Positions 1-12,118 of a stretch of 64,000 bases of DNA are shown piece by piece; the first letter of the stretch is position 1, and each line of letters begins with the position of its first letter. Below the pieces are notes generated by a model that saw only the letters and a program-made list of their open reading frames with translations, did no database searches and had not been told where the DNA came from. Both the position numbers and the translations under genes were made by a program. The stretch comes from Nocardia amamiensis (GTDB taxonomy: Bacteria > Actinomycetota > Actinomycetes > Mycobacteriales > Mycobacteriaceae), in NCBI RefSeq assembly GCF_015477605.1, contig NZ_JADLQX010000021.1, forward strand, positions 62,001-126,000, in the 5' to 3' direction.

Positions 1-85
1 CCCGTGGCGGAACTTACCTCCAACATGGGAGCAACCAACGTTAACAGTTGTGGGTGACACCAACAAGTATTGGTAGATTGGCCGC

Positions 86-538
86 ATGAAGATTGCGCAT
101 GACGGCGCGGCGAGCAGATTGCGGGTATTGCCGACCCGGCTGGTCACCCAGGTCGCTGTACTGGCTGATCGCGCCACCGAGCGTGCCCTTGCCGATACCG
201 GGTTACGTCGGCATCATTACGCACTGCTCGTCACCCTGCGTGAGTTCGGTCCCGCCAGTCAGGCGGATCTCGGCCGCCGCACCCGCATCGATCGCAGCGA
301 TATCGTTGCCGCGCTCAATGACCTGGCCGAGCGTGGTCTGATCGATCGCAGCCCCGACCCCGGCGACCGCCGCCGCAATGTCGTCACTATTACGGACCCG
401 GGCACCGATCACCTCGAAGAGTTGGACCGTAGGATCGACCGTGCCCAAGACGAACTGGTCGCCGCCCTTTCGGGAGACCAGCGTCGCCAGCTGGTCGACC
501 TACTCACCCGGATCCTCGACGACCACGCCCGAAAATGA
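86..538 (+). CDS. MarR-family transcriptional regulator
   Basis: A 150-residue winged-helix DNA-binding protein. The pattern is that of MarR: an N-terminal dimerisation helix, a recognition segment around residues 55-80 (SQADLGRRTRIDRSDIVAAL) and a wing rich in Asp/Arg (SPDPGDRRRNVVTITDPG, about residues 91-108), ending in a long C-terminal helix. MarR proteins usually repress neighbouring genes and respond to small phenolic or oxidant ligands. The target cannot be told here: the next gene is convergent and no divergent partner lies in the window. The ATG at 86 puts the domain at its usual length. Confidence 0.9.
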   Translation: MKIAHDGAASRLRVLPTRLVTQVAVLADRATERALADTGLRRHHYALLVTLREFGPASQADLGRRTRIDRSDIVAALNDLAERGLIDRSPDPGDRRRNVVTITDPGTDHLEELDRRIDRAQDELVAALSGDQRRQLVDLLTRILDDHARK

Positions 539-611
539 GCCCTGCTAGGCGCGACAGGAGCGGTGGGCACAGGCGCAGACCAGAACCGTCGTCGTATGGC
601 CGGCGGCGGAA

Positions 612-1256
612 CTACGACGGTGCGCCGCCGACCACCGCGGCCAGCCATTCGATCAGCGGCCGCATCGTCTCCCAGGCGGCACGGACCTCCTTCGCCGCGC
701 GCGGCGTCTCCAGCCAGGCGGGCGCCCCGAACTCCTTTCCACAGGTGAGGGATTTGTGCCGGAGCAGATCAATGCGCGGATGGTCGGCGTCGTAGCCCTT
801 CGGCTTGGTCTTCAGCTGCTCGCCGCCGATGGTGAAGCCCGCCGCGGCCAGTTTCGCGAGAATCGCCACCAGCTCGGGTCCGCGCACGTCGTCGTCGATG
901 GTGGCGCGCAACTGCGCGAGCTGGTCGGGAGAACCCTGGTAGAAGCCGCCGCCGACGAACAAGCCGCCGGCGTTGATCTGGACGTACCAGCCGACGCCCG
1001 GCGCGGCGCGCACCACGGCGCCCTGGGCGGTCTTGTACGGTGACTTGTCCTTGGCGAACCGCACGTCCCGATAGGGCCGGAAGATCTTGGCCGACCCGAA
1101 CGCCGGCTCCAGTTCGGTGACCAGCGCGGTCATCGGCTTTTTCACCGCGCGGTCGTAGATCTCTTTGTTCGCCGTCCAGAAAGCCTTGGAGTTGTCGGCC
1201 TCGAGATCTTCGTAGAAGTCCAGTCCAGCCAGCGGGAAGCCCGCGAATCGGGTCAT
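612..1256 (-). CDS. DUF2461 family protein
   Basis: A 214-residue protein beginning MTRFAGFPLAGLDFYEDLEA. The motifs F-x-G-F-x-x-x-x-x-x-F-x-x-x-L near the start, the central RDVRFAKDKSPYKT and the GGGFYQ segment are typical of the DUF2461 (TIGR02453) family, found widely in bacteria and of unknown biochemical function. I use the ATG at 1256 instead of the upstream extension to 1427, because the family begins with this Phe-rich motif and the extension is Arg-rich antisense-like sequence. It is convergent with the MarR gene. Confidence 0.85.
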   Translation of the reverse strand: MTRFAGFPLAGLDFYEDLEADNSKAFWTANKEIYDRAVKKPMTALVTELEPAFGSAKIFRPYRDVRFAKDKSPYKTAQGAVVRAAPGVGWYVQINAGGLFVGGGFYQGSPDQLAQLRATIDDDVRGPELVAILAKLAAAGFTIGGEQLKTKPKGYDADHPRIDLLRHKSLTCGKEFGAPAWLETPRAAKEVRAAWETMRPLIEWLAAVVGGAPS

Positions 1257-1342
1257 GATCGTGCCTCTACCGCAGCGGTCCGGTTTCCGGAGAAACGCGA
1301 GCCTGCCAACCGGGCTACACCGAATCGACGCATACCGGAAAT

Positions 1343-2371
1343 CTACGTCGTCAGGTCTCCGCCGAACACGACGAACCCGACGACGAAGCCGATCACCATT
1401 CCGACGCCCGACGCGATCGCGGCCCACTTACCGAGCGATTCGCCCTTGTTGTGCCCGATCACGCCCAGCACGATCCCGGCCGGGCCGAAGAGGATCGGGC
1501 AGAACAGCACCGCCGTCACCGCGCAGACGAATCCGATGATCGAGTACACCTGGCTACCCGTCTGCCGGGGCGGGGTGGCATAGGGTTCGTATCCCTGCTG
1601 CGGGTAGGACGGATAGCCGTATTGCGGCGGCTGCGGTCCTCCGGGCGGATAGTCGTACGCTCCGCCCGGCGGGTACTGGGTTGGACCGCTCGGCGGATAT
1701 GGCTGCCCGGCCGGAGGATACGGTGGCTGCTCCCGCGAGGGGTACGGCGGCTGCTCGGCGGAGGGGTACGGCGGCTGCCCGGCCGAGGGGTACGGCGGCT
1801 GCTGGCCCAGAGGCTGCTGCGGCTGCTCACCGGGCGGGTACTGCGGTCGTTCGCCGGCCGGGTACTGCGGCTGCTCGCCGGGCGGGTACTGCGGTTGATC
1901 GCCCGACCCGTACCGCGCTTGATCATCCGGCGAGAACCGCTTCGTCGACTCGTCGGCCGGGGGTTGCGGTGCCGATCCGGACAACGGGGTTTCCGGCGGC
2001 TGGCCCGGAGAGGCGGGTTCCGCACCCCACGATTGCTGACCGGTCTCGCCGTTGGCGCCCCATGGCTGCGGCTCGGCGGGCTGACCGCTGGGTTCCGCAC
2101 CCCACTGCCCACCCAACGGCCCGGCGGGCGGCGTGCCGGTGGGATGCCACCATTCTCCAGGGGCCTGGGCTTCCGTCGTCCCCGGCTCGCCTTCAGGTTG
2201 CGGCTCGGCGGGCTCAGGTTCTTTTTCGGCTGATTCGTTGCCTGACGCCGACGCCGGAGTATTGCCGGTCGGCTGCTGCGCGGGTTCGCCGCCGGTCGCG
2301 TCCCCGGTGTGCTGCGACGACGCCGCGCGCTGGGCGTCGTCGGTGGGTTCCGGATCCTTCGGCGTGCTCAT
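1343..2371 (-). CDS. Proline/glutamine-rich membrane protein with C-terminal DUF4190
   Basis: A 342-residue protein. Residues 1 to about 265 are a disordered Pro/Gln/Gly/Tyr-rich region with repeated YPPGEQPQ / YPSAEQPP units. The last 70 residues form two membrane helices around GPAGIVLGVIGHNKGESLGKWAAIASGVGM, the DUF4190 signature. Actinobacteria have many such proteins with low-complexity cytoplasmic tails; the function is unknown and a scaffold role at the membrane is only a guess. A strong ribosome-binding site (GAGGAGG) sits upstream of the ATG at 2371. The preceding gene on the same strand ends at 2475. Confidence 0.85.
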   Translation of the reverse strand: MSTPKDPEPTDDAQRAASSQHTGDATGGEPAQQPTGNTPASASGNESAEKEPEPAEPQPEGEPGTTEAQAPGEWWHPTGTPPAGPLGGQWGAEPSGQPAEPQPWGANGETGQQSWGAEPASPGQPPETPLSGSAPQPPADESTKRFSPDDQARYGSGDQPQYPPGEQPQYPAGERPQYPPGEQPQQPLGQQPPYPSAGQPPYPSAEQPPYPSREQPPYPPAGQPYPPSGPTQYPPGGAYDYPPGGPQPPQYGYPSYPQQGYEPYATPPRQTGSQVYSIIGFVCAVTAVLFCPILFGPAGIVLGVIGHNKGESLGKWAAIASGVGMVIGFVVGFVVFGGDLTT

Positions 2372-2474
2372 CGCACCCTCCTCGTATCGTCCCGGTCACA
2401 CCACCTATGCCTACCACGGCGAACTCGCCGTCATACCCGATTGCGCCGGTGTGGCGCGCTGGGCCGGGCATGTG

Positions 2475-2735
2475 TCAGAGGTCTTCGTCGCTGACGATCT
2501 CGATCGCGGCCACCTCGGCGGATCGGTCGTCGGCCTCGTGCTCCTCGGCGCGGCCGTTGCTTTGCGTCCACTCCTGGTCGAGCTCGTCACCGATGCCGAG
2601 CCTGCCGTCGTCCTCGTTCTCGTGGTAGCGGAGGGTCAGATCGTCGGGCGGATCCTCGATGTTGCGCTGGTACTCGCGGATCTCGTACTCCTGGTCGTCG
2701 TCCCCCATCTCGGTTTCCAACGGGTCACGGTCCAT
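2475..2735 (-). CDS. Small acidic hypothetical protein
   Basis: An 86-residue, strongly acidic protein with about one third Asp+Glu (for example MGDDDQEYEIREYQ and DDGRLGIGDELDQE). No signal peptide or membrane segment is visible and I do not recognise the family. I choose the ATG at 2735, preceded by a G-rich stretch (CTGGGGG); a 16-residue upstream extension to 2783 would run into the prs terminator region. It lies between prs and the DUF4190 gene on the same strand. Confidence 0.6.
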   Translation of the reverse strand: MDRDPLETEMGDDDQEYEIREYQRNIEDPPDDLTLRYHENEDDGRLGIGDELDQEWTQSNGRAEEHEADDRSAEVAAIEIVSDEDL

Positions 2736-2784
2736 ACCCCCAGTATCCCCGTCGATCGCCACGATTAACGGGGATGCGCGCACG

Positions 2785-2821
2785 AAAACGGCGGCCCGGA
2801 CCGGAGTCCGAGCCGCCGTTT
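2785..2821 (-). terminator. Rho-independent terminator of glmU-prs
   Basis: A perfect 10-bp inverted repeat (AAACGGCGGC / GCCGCCGTTT, 2786-2795 and 2812-2821) starts 12 bp after the prs stop codon. Read on the minus strand the stem is followed by a T run (CCGCCGTTTTCG). This is the classical intrinsic-terminator shape and matches the end of the prs transcript. Confidence 0.8.
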
Positions 2822-2833
2822 CGCGAAGTATTC

Positions 2834-3814
2834 CTACGCGTTGCCGTTGAAAAGGCCCGTGACGGAGCCGTTCTCGAAGACCTCGCGGATGGTGCGGGCC
2901 AGCAGCGGCGCGATGGACAGCACGGTCAGCTGCGGGAATTTCTTCTCCTCGCTGATCGGCAGGGTGTTCGTCACCACGACCTCCTTGGCGCCGCAGGTGG
3001 CGAGGCGCTCGGCGGCGGGCGGGCTCAGCACGCCGTGGGTCGCGGCGATCACCACGTCACCGGCACCGGCCGCCTTGAGCACCTTGACCGCGCCCGCGAT
3101 GGTGCCACCGGTGTCGATCATGTCGTCGATCAGGATGCAGGTACGGCCCTCGACCTCGCCGACCACGCGGTTGGACTTCACCTGGTTGGGCACCAGCGGG
3201 TCGCGGGTCTTGTGGATGAACGCCAGCGGCGAGCCGCCCAGCGAGTCGGCCCACTTCTCGGCGACGCGCACGCGGCCGGAGTCGGGGGAGACCACGGTGA
3301 TGTGCTCGAGGCTGTAGTTGGTCCGGATGTACTCCGCCAGCTGCAGCTGGGCGTGCATGTGGTCGACCGGGCCGTCGAAGAAGCCCTGGATCTGGTCGGT
3401 GTGCAGGTCGACGGTGATGATCCGGTCCGCGCCCGCGGTCTTCAGCAGATCGGCGACCAGCCGGGCCGAGATCGGCTCGCGGCCGCGGTGCTTCTTGTCC
3501 TGGCGGGCGTACGGGTAGAACGGCAGCACCGCGGTGATCCGCTTGGCCGAGCCGCGCTTGAGCGCATCGATCATGATGAGCTGCTCCATCAGCCACTGGT
3601 TCAGCGGCGCGGGGAAGCTCTGCAGGACGAAGGCGTCGGATCCGCGGACCGACTCCTCGAAACGGACGAAGATCTCGCCATTGGCGAAGTCGCGCGCGAC
3701 CTGCGGCGTGACGTGGACGTCGAGTTCCTTGGCGACCTGCTCGGCCAGCTCAGGATGAGCGCGTCCCGAGAAGAGCATCAGGTTCTTCTGGTTGTCGATC
3801 CATGACGCGGTCAC
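2834..3814 (-). CDS. prs: Ribose-phosphate pyrophosphokinase
   Basis: 326 residues, the usual length for class I PRPP synthetase, which makes PRPP from ribose-5-phosphate and ATP for nucleotide, His and Trp synthesis and for the arabinan donor of the mycobacterial-type cell wall. Landmarks are the N-terminal LMLFSGRAHPELAEQVA, the flexible-loop region AVLPFYPYARQDKKHRGREP, the metal/ATP-binding VDLHTDQIQGFF and the PRPP-binding loop LIDDMIDTGGTI. The GTG start at 3814 lies 2 bp after the glmU stop, so the two are surely co-transcribed. Same order as M. tuberculosis Rv1018c-Rv1017c. Confidence 0.97.
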   Translation of the reverse strand: MTASWIDNQKNLMLFSGRAHPELAEQVAKELDVHVTPQVARDFANGEIFVRFEESVRGSDAFVLQSFPAPLNQWLMEQLIMIDALKRGSAKRITAVLPFYPYARQDKKHRGREPISARLVADLLKTAGADRIITVDLHTDQIQGFFDGPVDHMHAQLQLAEYIRTNYSLEHITVVSPDSGRVRVAEKWADSLGGSPLAFIHKTRDPLVPNQVKSNRVVGEVEGRTCILIDDMIDTGGTIAGAVKVLKAAGAGDVVIAATHGVLSPPAAERLATCGAKEVVVTNTLPISEEKKFPQLTVLSIAPLLARTIREVFENGSVTGLFNGNA

Positions 3815-3816
3815 TG

Positions 3817-5301
3817 CTACTTGCCATCCTTTTGCTCGATTGCCTGACCCGACATCTCTTTGGCCGCGATGGCTTCCGCCGCCGCGCGCGCCGCGTCCGT
3901 CCCTGGACGGTGTCGCTGCACCCAGCCCTCGATGTTCTTCTGCGGTCCACCGGACACCGCGAGAGCTCCGGGCGGAACGTTTCTGCGCAGTACAGTACCC
4001 GCCGCCGTATAGGCGCCGTCACCCACGGTCACGGGCGCGACGAACATCGTGTCGCTGCCGGTGCGCACGTGCGAGCCGACCACGGTGTGGTGCTTGCTCA
4101 CCCCGTCGTAGTTGACGAAAACGCTGGACGCGCCGATGTTGCTGTGCTCGCCGATGGTGGCGTCGCCGACGTAGGTCAGATGCGGCACCTTGGAGTGCGC
4201 GCCGATCGAGGCGTTCTTGGTCTCCACGAAGGCGCCGAGCTTGCCCGTGTCGCCGACCACCGTGCCGGGGCGCAAGTAGCTGAACGGTCCGATCGTCGCG
4301 TTCGGTCCGATGGTCGCGCCGTCACCGTGGGTGCGGACCACCTTGGCCCCGTCGCCGACCACGACGTCGGTGAGCGTGCTGTCCGGGCCGACCTCGGCGT
4401 CCTCGCCGATGACCGTGTTGCCGAGCAGCTGCACGCCTGGGCGCAGCACCGCGTCCCTGCCGATCCGCACGCCGGCGTCGACCCAGGTGGAGGCGGGGTC
4501 CATGATCGTGACACCCGCGCGCATGTGGCGCTCCAGGATGTACCGGTTGAGCGTGTGCGCGGCCGCGGCCAGCTGCACCCGGTCGTTCACCCCGGTGACC
4601 TTGGCCGCGTCGACCAACCGGGCGCCGTGCACCGGGTGACCGGCCTCGCGGGCAAGGCGCAGCACGTCGGTCAGATACAGCTCGTGCTGGGCGTTGGCGG
4701 TGGAAAGCCTGCTGATCATGGTGCGCAGCACCGCGGCGTCGAACGCGTACACGCCGGAGTTGACCTCGGCGATCGCGGTCTGCTCCGGGGTGGCGTCGGC
4801 GTGCTCGACGATCTCGGCCAGCTGGCCGTCCGCGTCGCGCACGATCCGGCCGTAGCCGTTCGGGTCCTCGGGAACGAAGGTCAGCACCGTGACCGCGGGG
4901 CGCTCGGCGTAGCTGCGGTGCTCGTCGAGCAGCGCGGCGAGCGTGTGCCCGTCCAGCAGCGGCACGTCGGCGGAGGTGACCAGGACGTCGCCGGTGAAGC
5001 CGACCGGCAGGGCGGCCAGTGCGCACTGCACCGCGTGCCCCGTGCCGAGTTGTTCCTCCTGCACGGCGGGGGTGATCTCGCGGCCCAGATCGTCGGCCAC
5101 CGCGGTCACCGCCGCGCCGACTTGTTCACGGTCGTGGCCCACCACGGTGATGAGGTATGCGGGGTCGATCTCGTTCGCCGCATGCAGCGCGTGCGCGAGC
5201 ATGCTCCGACCGGCCAGCGAATGCAGTACCTTGGGGGTCTTCGACCGCATTCGCGTTCCGGCACCGGCTGCGAGAACGACGACGGCGGTCTGCTGTGGCA
5301 T
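3817..5301 (-). CDS. glmU: Bifunctional GlcNAc-1-P uridyltransferase / GlcN-1-P acetyltransferase
   Basis: 494 residues. The N-terminal nucleotidyltransferase domain (about 1-240) has the signature LAAGAGTRMRSKTPKVLH near residues 10-27. The C-terminal half is a left-handed beta-helix of hexapeptide repeats (IGEDAEVGPDS, ATIGPNATIGPFSYLRPG) carrying the acetyltransferase. Together they make UDP-GlcNAc, the precursor of peptidoglycan and of the mycolyl-arabinogalactan linker. The Lys-rich tail of about 30 residues is typical of actinobacterial GlmU. Start ATG with GAGGGAG upstream; a tRNA-Gln lies just upstream on the same strand. Confidence 0.97.
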   Translation of the reverse strand: MPQQTAVVVLAAGAGTRMRSKTPKVLHSLAGRSMLAHALHAANEIDPAYLITVVGHDREQVGAAVTAVADDLGREITPAVQEEQLGTGHAVQCALAALPVGFTGDVLVTSADVPLLDGHTLAALLDEHRSYAERPAVTVLTFVPEDPNGYGRIVRDADGQLAEIVEHADATPEQTAIAEVNSGVYAFDAAVLRTMISRLSTANAQHELYLTDVLRLAREAGHPVHGARLVDAAKVTGVNDRVQLAAAAHTLNRYILERHMRAGVTIMDPASTWVDAGVRIGRDAVLRPGVQLLGNTVIGEDAEVGPDSTLTDVVVGDGAKVVRTHGDGATIGPNATIGPFSYLRPGTVVGDTGKLGAFVETKNASIGAHSKVPHLTYVGDATIGEHSNIGASSVFVNYDGVSKHHTVVGSHVRTGSDTMFVAPVTVGDGAYTAAGTVLRRNVPPGALAVSGGPQKNIEGWVQRHRPGTDAARAAAEAIAAKEMSGQAIEQKDGK

Positions 5302-5392
5302 GGATCTCCCTCGGCTGCCTGTCCTCGTGCTGGGCTGTCGTCGTGCTTGGTCAGCGATGTGCGGGCCAACGATAGTCGTTCGTGCTCTCGAG

Positions 5393-5463
5393 CTCCGCCG
5401 CCAGGACTCGAACCTGAACTCTCTGAACCAAAATCAGATGTGCTGCCATTACACCACGGCGGA
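5393..5463 (-). tRNA. tRNA-Gln (anticodon TTG)
   Basis: Read on the minus strand, a 7-bp acceptor stem (TCCGCCG / CGGCGGA) encloses an anticodon arm TCTGA-TTTTGGT-TCAGA, giving anticodon TTG, and a T arm with GGTTCGAGTCC. No CCA is encoded. M. tuberculosis has a tRNA-Gln at the equivalent place upstream of glmU, which supports the call. Confidence 0.92.
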
Positions 5464-5906
5464 TTGCCACACCGGCGGTTCGGTAAACCCCCGCCGCTGT
5501 GCCACGGCACGGGATGAATCCTCGCATACTCTCCCGCCTCCCCGCGAATTGTTGGCCCGGCCGCCGTCCGCGTCTTCGGGCCGTACGAGTCGGGAAGCGC
5601 TGGATTTGCGCTCGGGTCCGACGCCGGACGTCTGTACACGGCGAGTTGCCCGTGTCCGGGGGCCGGGTGCGAATGATGGGTGGGCGGTGATCGAGGGTCG
5701 ATCGGGGGCGTTGCCGAGCGGTCTGGAAAAGTTGTATCCGAACATCGGTGTCGTGCGTCGGAGGCTTCCCGACGTGACGGCTGGTTTCGTACGAACATGG
5801 GTAACTCACCGGCCCAGAGCCCGGTGGCACCCGACGCAGGGCCGGAACGGAAATCCTGCGCCACCCAACTTGTACGGCCTTAAGATCCGGAGAGGCGGAT
5901 GAGACA
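5464..5906. other. Gene-free region holding a long imperfect inverted repeat
   Basis: About 440 bp between tRNA-Gln and the TetR gene with no convincing gene. The overlapping open frames on both strands have no recognisable domain and share the same short peptides on opposite strands because of the inverted repeat described separately. The last 30 bp supply the ribosome-binding site (GGAGAGGCGG) of the TetR gene. Confidence 0.6.
5577..5881. repeat. Imperfect inverted repeat, arms of about 85-90 bp
   Basis: The left arm starts at 5579 with GGCCGTACGAGTCGGGAAGC; the right arm read in reverse from 5880 starts GGCCGTACAAGTTGGGTGGC. Similarity goes on through GGATTT-CG-TC-GG and, further in, CGAGTTGCCCGTGTCCG (left) against TGAGTTACCCATGTTCG (right). 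The middle of about 130 bp is not repeated. It could be a decayed miniature mobile element, a duplicated regulatory block, or a structured RNA. No target-site duplication is obvious to me. Confidence 0.55.
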
Positions 5907-6566
5907 GTGTCAGTGTCTTCGGGTGAGCCGCATCGAGTGTCCCGGCCGCGCATGACCGGCACCCAGCGGCGCCAGCAGTTGATCGAGATCGGACGCGCGC
6001 TGTTCGCCGAACGGGGGTACGACGCGACCTCGATCGAGGAGATCGCGCAACGCGCCCAGGTCTCCAAACCCGTGGTGTACGAACACTTCGGCGGCAAAGA
6101 GGGCTTGTACGCGGTCGTCGTCGATCGCGAGATGTCGATGCTGCTGGACATGATCACGTCCTCGCTCACGCAGAACCGATCCCGGATCCGGCTGGAAAAG
6201 GTCGCGCTGGCGCTGCTGACCTACATCGAAGAACGGACCGACGGGTTTCGAATTCTGGTGCGTGATCAGCCCGCCGCCGCCGCCGAAGGCAGATACTCCA
6301 GTTTGCTCAACGAGGCGGTCAATCAGGTGGCGCACATCCTGGCGGGCGATTTCGAGCGGCGCGGGTTCGACGCCAGCCTGTCCCCGCTGTACGCGCAGGC
6401 GCTCGTCGGCCAGGTCGCCACCGCCGCGACCTGGTGGCTGGACGAACGAAAACCGTCGAAAGAGGTGGTGGCGGCGCATCTGGTGAACCTGTGCTGGAAC
6501 GGGCTGAGCCATCTCGAGGCCGATCCGCAACTGAGCTCGGAATGGCGTGCGGAGGCCGGGGAGTGA
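5907..6566 (+). CDS. TetR/AcrR-family transcriptional regulator
   Basis: 219 residues. The helix-turn-helix at residues about 20-60 (GRALFAERGYDATSIEEIAQ, then VSKPVVYEHFGGKEGLYAVV) is a standard TetR N-terminal domain; the C-terminal ligand domain is not specific. Position and orientation between tRNA-Gln/glmU and mfd match M. tuberculosis Rv1019, a TetR regulator reported to influence mfd and mazG. GTG start at 5907 with GGAGAGGCGG upstream. An insertion of about 900 bp with a second TetR-type gene separates it from mfd here. Confidence 0.92.
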   Translation: MSVSSGEPHRVSRPRMTGTQRRQQLIEIGRALFAERGYDATSIEEIAQRAQVSKPVVYEHFGGKEGLYAVVVDREMSMLLDMITSSLTQNRSRIRLEKVALALLTYIEERTDGFRILVRDQPAAAAEGRYSSLLNEAVNQVAHILAGDFERRGFDASLSPLYAQALVGQVATAATWWLDERKPSKEVVAAHLVNLCWNGLSHLEADPQLSSEWRAEAGE

Positions 6567-6682
6567 CCCGGATTGTTAACCAGCGAATTGCGCGGTAGGT
6601 CTGGCCGAATGCTCGAATTGGCTGCTGGGCGCGCTCCTGGTGGTACCGTTCACCCATCCTCTGGGTGCTGTTCGGGCGGTAA

Positions 6683-6718
6683 GTCGGTCAACTTCGGGAT
6701 GTCGGTCTACTTCAGGAT
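6683..6718 (+). promoter_or_regulatory. Tandem 18-bp repeat, candidate operator
   Basis: Two back-to-back copies, GTCGGTCAACTTCGGGAT and GTCGGTCTACTTCAGGAT, agree at 16 of 18 positions and end 30 bp before the ATG of the ScbR-like regulator. The first also contains the short palindrome AAGT-N6-ACTT. Gamma-butyrolactone receptors commonly autoregulate through sites in their own promoter, so this is a natural operator candidate, but the match to known ARE sequences is not tested. Confidence 0.45.
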
Positions 6719-6747
6719 GGCTGGTTTTGGGATGACAGGCGGATCTG

Positions 6748-7395
6748 ATGGCTAGGCAAGCGCGCGCGGAGATCACCCGCGATTCCGTCCTGGCAGGCGC
6801 TGCCGATGTTTTTCTGCGCTTGGGATATGCGAACGCGAGCCTGAGTGAGATCATCGCGCAGTCCAATGTGACCAAGGGCGCCTTGTATTTTCACTTCGGC
6901 TCGAAGGAAGAGCTGGCCCGCGCCGTGGTCGACCAGGGCAACGAGAGACTCATCAGCTCGTGTCAGGGCTTCTTCGATCCCCGGGTGCCCGCGTTGGAAG
7001 CGTGCATCGGGATCACCTATGTCGTCGCCGATCTATCGATGAACGATCCGATGGTCGGCGCGATGCTCAAGCTGACCCACCAGATCGGCGACTACCGGGG
7101 CGCTCAGGGCGACAACATCGCCAAGACCTGGGGCGACACCTACCGGCTGCTCGCCGAACGGGCGATCGCCCAGGGCGACCTGCTCCCCGATCTGGATGCC
7201 GAGGTCATCGGCCTGCTCTTGCAGGAGATGGCCGCCGGCGTGCACATCATCGCGGTCGGCACGGAATCGATCGACCAGATGGCGGTGCGGATGGAGCGCG
7301 CGTGGTACTTCCTGCTCCCCGCCATCGTGCCGCCCGAAAAGCTCTCGTATTTCAGGGAATTCGCGGCCAGGCGGTTGCGGCGCTACGTGCCGTGA
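6748..7395 (+). CDS. ScbR/ArpA-type gamma-butyrolactone receptor-like TetR regulator
   Basis: 215 residues. The N-terminus MARQARAEITRDSVLAGAAD followed by GYANASLSEIIAQSNVTKGA and LYFHFGSKEELA is the pattern of the autoregulator-receptor subclass of TetR proteins (ScbR, ArpA, CprB), which bind gamma-butyrolactone-type signals and control secondary metabolism. No butyrolactone synthase (AfsA/ScbA) gene is in the window, so this may be an orphan receptor. It sits between the Rv1019-like TetR gene and mfd, a spot that is empty in mycobacteria. Tandem repeats just upstream suggest autoregulation. Confidence 0.85.
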   Translation: MARQARAEITRDSVLAGAADVFLRLGYANASLSEIIAQSNVTKGALYFHFGSKEELARAVVDQGNERLISSCQGFFDPRVPALEACIGITYVVADLSMNDPMVGAMLKLTHQIGDYRGAQGDNIAKTWGDTYRLLAERAIAQGDLLPDLDAEVIGLLLQEMAAGVHIIAVGTESIDQMAVRMERAWYFLLPAIVPPEKLSYFREFAARRLRRYVP

Positions 7396-7509
7396 CGTTG
7401 GCGGCGGCTTCGCCGCGGGCTCCACACGGAGCCACAAGAGGGCCGGACACAGACGCTTACTAGACTCGGTTGGCTGCTCGAACCGCCCGTCTGCGCTCAG
7501 GAGTCGTCG

Positions 7510-11117
<3,608 letters not shown>

Positions 11118-11121
<4 letters not shown>

Positions 11122-11885
11122 GCTCGGCGGATCGCGGCGAATCCGTGCACGGGACGCCGTCCAACGGTGTGGATCGTCCCGCGCCTGGCAGCGAGCCGAC
11201 TCCGCGCACCGACACGGCGGTGGTCGCGGCCGGCCTGGCCGGTGCCGTCGAAGTCATGGACCGTCTCTGGCATTTCGGCGGCTGGGAGGTCACCCAGACC
11301 CACGACTCCCTGCGCCCGTACCTGCTCGAGGAGACCTACGAACTGCTCGACGCCATCCAGCACGACGACGCCGAGACGATCAAGGAAGAACTCGGCGACA
11401 TCCTGCTCCAGGTCCTCTTCCATTCCCGGATCGCCCAGGCCGCAGGCGAATTCACCGTCGACGACGTCGCCGCCGCCCTGGTCGCCAAACTGGTCAACCG
11501 CAGCCCGCACCTCGCCGACTCCGCGATCGATCCCGCCGCCTCGGTAGCGGAGAAGATCGCCGCCCAGGAACGCGCCTGGGAAGAACGCAAATCCGCCGAA
11601 AAATCCCGCCGCTCCTGTCTGGACGGCATAGCCATGGCCCAACCCGCCCTGGCACTGGCCGAAAAGATCATCTCCCGCGCCACCAAAGCGGGCCTCCCAC
11701 CCGACCTCGTCCCCGAATCCCTCCGCGTCGTCCACCTCGGCGGCCCCGAGAGCGCCGAGGAACGCCTCCGCAAGGCCACGCTCGCTTTCGCCGCCGCCAT
11801 CCGCGCGGCGGAGGATGACGCAGAAAAGGCTCGCGGCGAACGCCTTCCGCTTGCACCCGACGAGTGGCGCTCGTTTTGGCAGTAA
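11118..11885 (+). CDS. mazG: Nucleoside triphosphate pyrophosphohydrolase MazG
   Basis: 255 residues. The conserved MazG helix motifs E-E-x-x-E (EETYELLDAI, about residues 72-81) and E-x-x-D (EELGDILLQVLFH, about 94-106) bind magnesium and hydrolyse non-canonical or (d)NTPs to monophosphate and pyrophosphate. An N-terminal leader of about 30 residues precedes the domain. ATG overlaps the mfd stop (ATGA), as in the M. tuberculosis pair Rv1020-Rv1021. The downstream partner lpqU is displaced by about 21 kb. Confidence 0.95.
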
Positions 11886-12118
11886 TCGCGGCTACTGCGG
11901 AGACGTCGGTTCGCTACGTTGTCGCCCTTGTCCCTTCGTGGTTCGGGCAAGTCCTGGAGGTCGCTGAACCCCTGTCCGCCTGATCATCACATGACCAGCC
12001 TTGTCGATGAGCGTGCCGTCCGGGGAATCCCATGAAAATGCTCCAAGGACGCTGACGTCGTGCCACTCTGGTTGCGCTCGTTCCTATGAACGGGGCACAT
12101 AACGACAGGGGGCTCGAA

